Both the position numbers and the translations under genes were made by a program. Below the pieces are notes generated by a model. The model saw only the letters and a program-made list of their open reading frames with translations. It was not told the DNA's origin and ran no database searches. From Emcibacter sp. (GTDB taxonomy: Bacteria; Pseudomonadota; Alphaproteobacteria; Sphingomonadales; Emcibacteraceae), in contig JALUWZ010000155.1 of the NCBI GenBank assembly GCA_027019205.1, forward strand, positions 1 through 7,593: a stretch of DNA of 7,593 nt, written 5' to 3'. Positions 5,832 through 7,593 of this stretch are shown here, piece after piece. Each line of letters opens with the position of its first letter. Position 1 is the first letter of the stretch.

Positions 5832-6686
5832 ATGTTAAAATACCTGAGAGACCTGCTTGCCAATATCCCGCTGCCCTTTCTGCAAAATCCGGCCCCCGTG
5901 GTTGCCATATTGCCACTTGAAGGGGTTATCGGTTCCAGTGGACGTCTGTCAAAACCACTTAACCTCGCAGCTATCGAGGATAGAATTACCCGGGCCTTTG
6001 ATATTTATAACCTCAAGGCGGTGGCGCTGGCGGTAAATTCACCGGGCGGCTCGCCGGTGCAGAGCGAGCTGATCATGCGCCGCATAAAGGATATCGCCAA
6101 GGAAAAGAAAATCCCGGTCTATGCCTTTGCCGAGGATGTCGCGGCCTCCGGCGGCTATCTCATTTCACTGGCGGCAGAGGAGATTTATGCCCATGAAGCG
6201 TCAATCGTCGGCAGCATTGGCGTGATCTCCGCCGGGTTCGGCTTTAACCGGGCGATTGACAAGATCGGCGTGGACCGCCGGGTTTATGCGGCGGGCGACA
6301 GTAAATCCATCCTCGACCCGTTTCAGCCCGAAAAGGACAAGGATGTCAAACTTCTCAAAGACATGCAGAAGGAAATCCATGAATTTTTCAAAAATCTGGT
6401 CAAGGAAAGCCGGGGTGACAAGCTGAAGGGCGCGCAGAAAACCCTGTTTTCCGGCCAGTTCTGGGCCGGAAAGGACGCGGTGAAACTCGGCCTTGTTGAC
6501 GGCATCGGCGATCTTCACACGGTGTGCAGGGAAAAATTCGGCCCCAAGACCAAATTCAAACGGATCAGGGAAGACAAACCGTTCCTCAAAAGCCTGCTCG
6601 GCATCAGCCTTGTCAGGCCCAAAATCAGTGACGAAATTCTCGCCACCCTGGAAAGCCGCGCCCTGTGGAGCCGTTTTGGCCTGTAA
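5832..6686 (+). CDS. S49 family serine peptidase (SppA/SohB-like)
   Basis: This 284-residue ClpP/crotonase-fold peptidase belongs to the signal-peptide-peptidase A family, which degrades cleaved signal peptides and other membrane-associated peptides with a Ser/Lys dyad. The sequence shows VNSPGGSP (68-75), the nucleophile in ASGGY (Ser107), the GSIGVIS segment (127-133), and a likely general-base Lys158 in AAGDSKSILDPF. The 51-residue Ser-Lys spacing is close to that of short-form bacterial SppA enzymes. It is a single-domain form, about half the length of E. coli SppA. No convincing transmembrane helix or signal peptide is visible: the N-terminus (LRDLLANIPLPFLQNPAPVVAILPL) is hydrophobic but broken by prolines, so membrane attachment is uncertain. 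ATG 5832 is preceded by purine-rich AAGAGA and AGAG. It lies 19 bases after the methyltransferase, probably in the same transcript. Confidence 0.93.
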   Translation: MLKYLRDLLANIPLPFLQNPAPVVAILPLEGVIGSSGRLSKPLNLAAIEDRITRAFDIYNLKAVALAVNSPGGSPVQSELIMRRIKDIAKEKKIPVYAFAEDVAASGGYLISLAAEEIYAHEASIVGSIGVISAGFGFNRAIDKIGVDRRVYAAGDSKSILDPFQPEKDKDVKLLKDMQKEIHEFFKNLVKESRGDKLKGAQKTLFSGQFWAGKDAVKLGLVDGIGDLHTVCREKFGPKTKFKRIREDKPFLKSLLGISLVRPKISDEILATLESRALWSRFGL

Positions 6687-6700
6687 AGCAATATCAACCC

Positions 6701-6729
6701 TTGACGAAGCGGGGCCTGCCCGGTAATTT
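6701..6729 (+). promoter_or_regulatory. Candidate promoter of glyQ
   Basis: TTGACG (6701-6706), preceded by CC to give the CTTGAC form common in alphaproteobacterial -35 elements, is followed 17 bases later by a weak -10, TAATTT (6724-6729). It would start transcription near 6736, about 40 nt ahead of glyQ. The 89-bp gap after the S49 stop supports an independent start. Confidence 0.4.
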
Positions 6730-6775
6730 CCGCCCATATAGGCCGCCCTGGCCCGTGGAGGAAGACCGGAAACCG

Positions 6776-7593
6776 ATGACCGACCATAAAACAGCGTTTC
6801 AGTCGCTCATACTCGCCCTGCAGACATTCTGGGCCGAGCAGGGCTGCGTTATCCTGCAGCCCTATGATCTCGAAATGGGGGCGGGAACATTTCAGGCGGC
6901 AACCACCCTGCGCTCCCTCGGGAAAAAACCGTGGAAGGCGGCTTACGTCCAGCCCTGCCGTCGTCCGACCGATGGCCGATACGGGGAAAACCCCAACCGG
7001 CTCCAGCATTATTACCAGTTTCAGGTCGTCCTCAAACCGTCGCCCGACAATATCCAGCAGCTCTATCTCGACAGCCTCGGCGTTCTCGGTATAAATGCAC
7101 TTGAGCATGATATCCGTTTTGTCGAGGATGACTGGGAAAGCCCGACCCTTGGCGCATGGGGCCTGGGCTGGGAGGTCTGGTGCGACGGCATGGAGGTCAG
7201 CCAGTTCACCTATTTCCAGCAGGTCGGCGGCTTTGACTGTCGCCCGGTCACCGGGGAGCTGACTTACGGTCTTGAACGGCTGGCCATGTATATTCAGGGG
7301 GTCGATAATGTCTATGACCTTGACTGGAACGGGAACGGGGTTACCTACGGCGATGTGTTCCTGCAGAATGAAAAAGAATTTTCCGCCTATAATTTCGAAC
7401 TGGCCAATGTCGACCGGCTGTTCCGCCATTTCGATGATGCGGAGGCTGAATGCAAGGCTGTTCTGGAACAGGGCACCTACCCCCTGCCCGCTTATGACCA
7501 ATGTATCAAGGCATCGCATATCTTCAATCTGCTGGATGCGCGCGGGGTGATCAGCGTCACCGAACGCGCCGCCTATATCGGGCGCGTGCGGGC
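6776..7593 (+). CDS. glyQ: Glycyl-tRNA synthetase alpha subunit (3' end beyond window)
   Basis: GlyQ is the catalytic subunit of the bacterial alpha2-beta2 glycyl-tRNA synthetase, activating glycine with ATP and charging tRNA-Gly together with GlyS. The sequence follows E. coli GlyQ closely. RRPTDGRYGENPNR (62-75) leads into LQHYYQFQV and KPSPDNIQ. Further along are HDIRFVEDDWESPTLGAWGLGWE (from 111), FTYFQQVGG (144-152) and the class II motif ELTYGLERLAMY (161-172). The window ends at residue 272 in the …VTERAAYIGRVR region, so about 20-30 C-terminal residues are missing. ATG 6776 is chosen because it gives the normal family N-terminus; GGAGG (6757-6761) lies upstream, although 14 bases is a long spacing. 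An in-frame GTG at 6755 would add seven residues and lacks a good ribosome-binding site. Odd point: at 40-41 the protein has QA where GlyQ proteins usually have xP in GAGTxxPxTxLR. glyS presumably follows. Confidence 0.97.
   Translation, partial: MTDHKTAFQSLILALQTFWAEQGCVILQPYDLEMGAGTFQAATTLRSLGKKPWKAAYVQPCRRPTDGRYGENPNRLQHYYQFQVVLKPSPDNIQQLYLDSLGVLGINALEHDIRFVEDDWESPTLGAWGLGWEVWCDGMEVSQFTYFQQVGGFDCRPVTGELTYGLERLAMYIQGVDNVYDLDWNGNGVTYGDVFLQNEKEFSAYNFELANVDRLFRHFDDAEAECKAVLEQGTYPLPAYDQCIKASHIFNLLDARGVISVTERAAYIGRVR

Noticed and set aside
6731..6756. GGCC repeats in the glyQ leader as a riboswitch or attenuator
   Set aside because: Only a weak four-base pairing (GGCC/GGCC) is visible, with no terminator or T-box motif in the 89-bp gap.
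6515..7519. A 334-codon open frame on the minus strand over the S49 end and glyQ
   Set aside because: It is antisense to two well-identified genes and spans their intergenic promoter region; a codon-bias shadow.

Overview
The window reads as a chromosomal housekeeping region of an alphaproteobacterium. The evidence is the alphaproteobacterial style of the PolA and GlyQ sequences, a polyprenyl diphosphate synthase with the small residues expected of a long-chain (probably decaprenyl, ubiquinone-10) enzyme, and separate-subunit glycyl-tRNA synthetase. The order ispB-type synthase / DUF2007 protein / COG4123 methyltransferase / S49 peptidase / glyQ also fits that class. I would not name a genus. 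Coding DNA is moderately GC-rich and the intergenic stretches are clearly AT-rich. I see no insertion sequence, tRNA, rRNA or CRISPR array.

Layout. At the left, a 5'-truncated polA (+) ends at 2660. Five bases further on it meets the 3' end of a small convergent gene (-, 2666-3100) for an exported protein I do not recognise for certain. The 3101-3589 stretch has no convincing protein gene but is not empty. It holds a probable promoter for the exported-protein gene, a cluster of TTGCA palindromes, a good -24/-12 (sigma-54 type) promoter match, a roughly 157-nt segment that folds into a closed multi-stem RNA, and a strong U8 hairpin terminator. Then comes the polyprenyl diphosphate synthase (-, 3590-4627). 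From a 104-bp divergent promoter region, a + strand gene set starts: DUF2007 protein, overlapping COG4123/TrmN6-like methyltransferase, S49 peptidase, and glyQ, which runs off the right edge and probably also has its own promoter.

How the genes fit together. They are mostly core functions without an obvious single pathway: DNA repair and replication (PolA), quinone side-chain synthesis (IspB type), nucleic-acid or protein methylation (TrmN6-like), membrane or periplasmic proteolysis (S49), and tRNA charging (GlyQ). The part most worth a second look is 3197-3579. Upstream palindromes, a sigma-54 promoter match, an RNA whose closing stem begins at the predicted +1, and an intrinsic terminator line up in order, as expected for an independently regulated small RNA between polA and ispB. 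This rests on pattern and hand folding only and has not been tested by covariance or expression.
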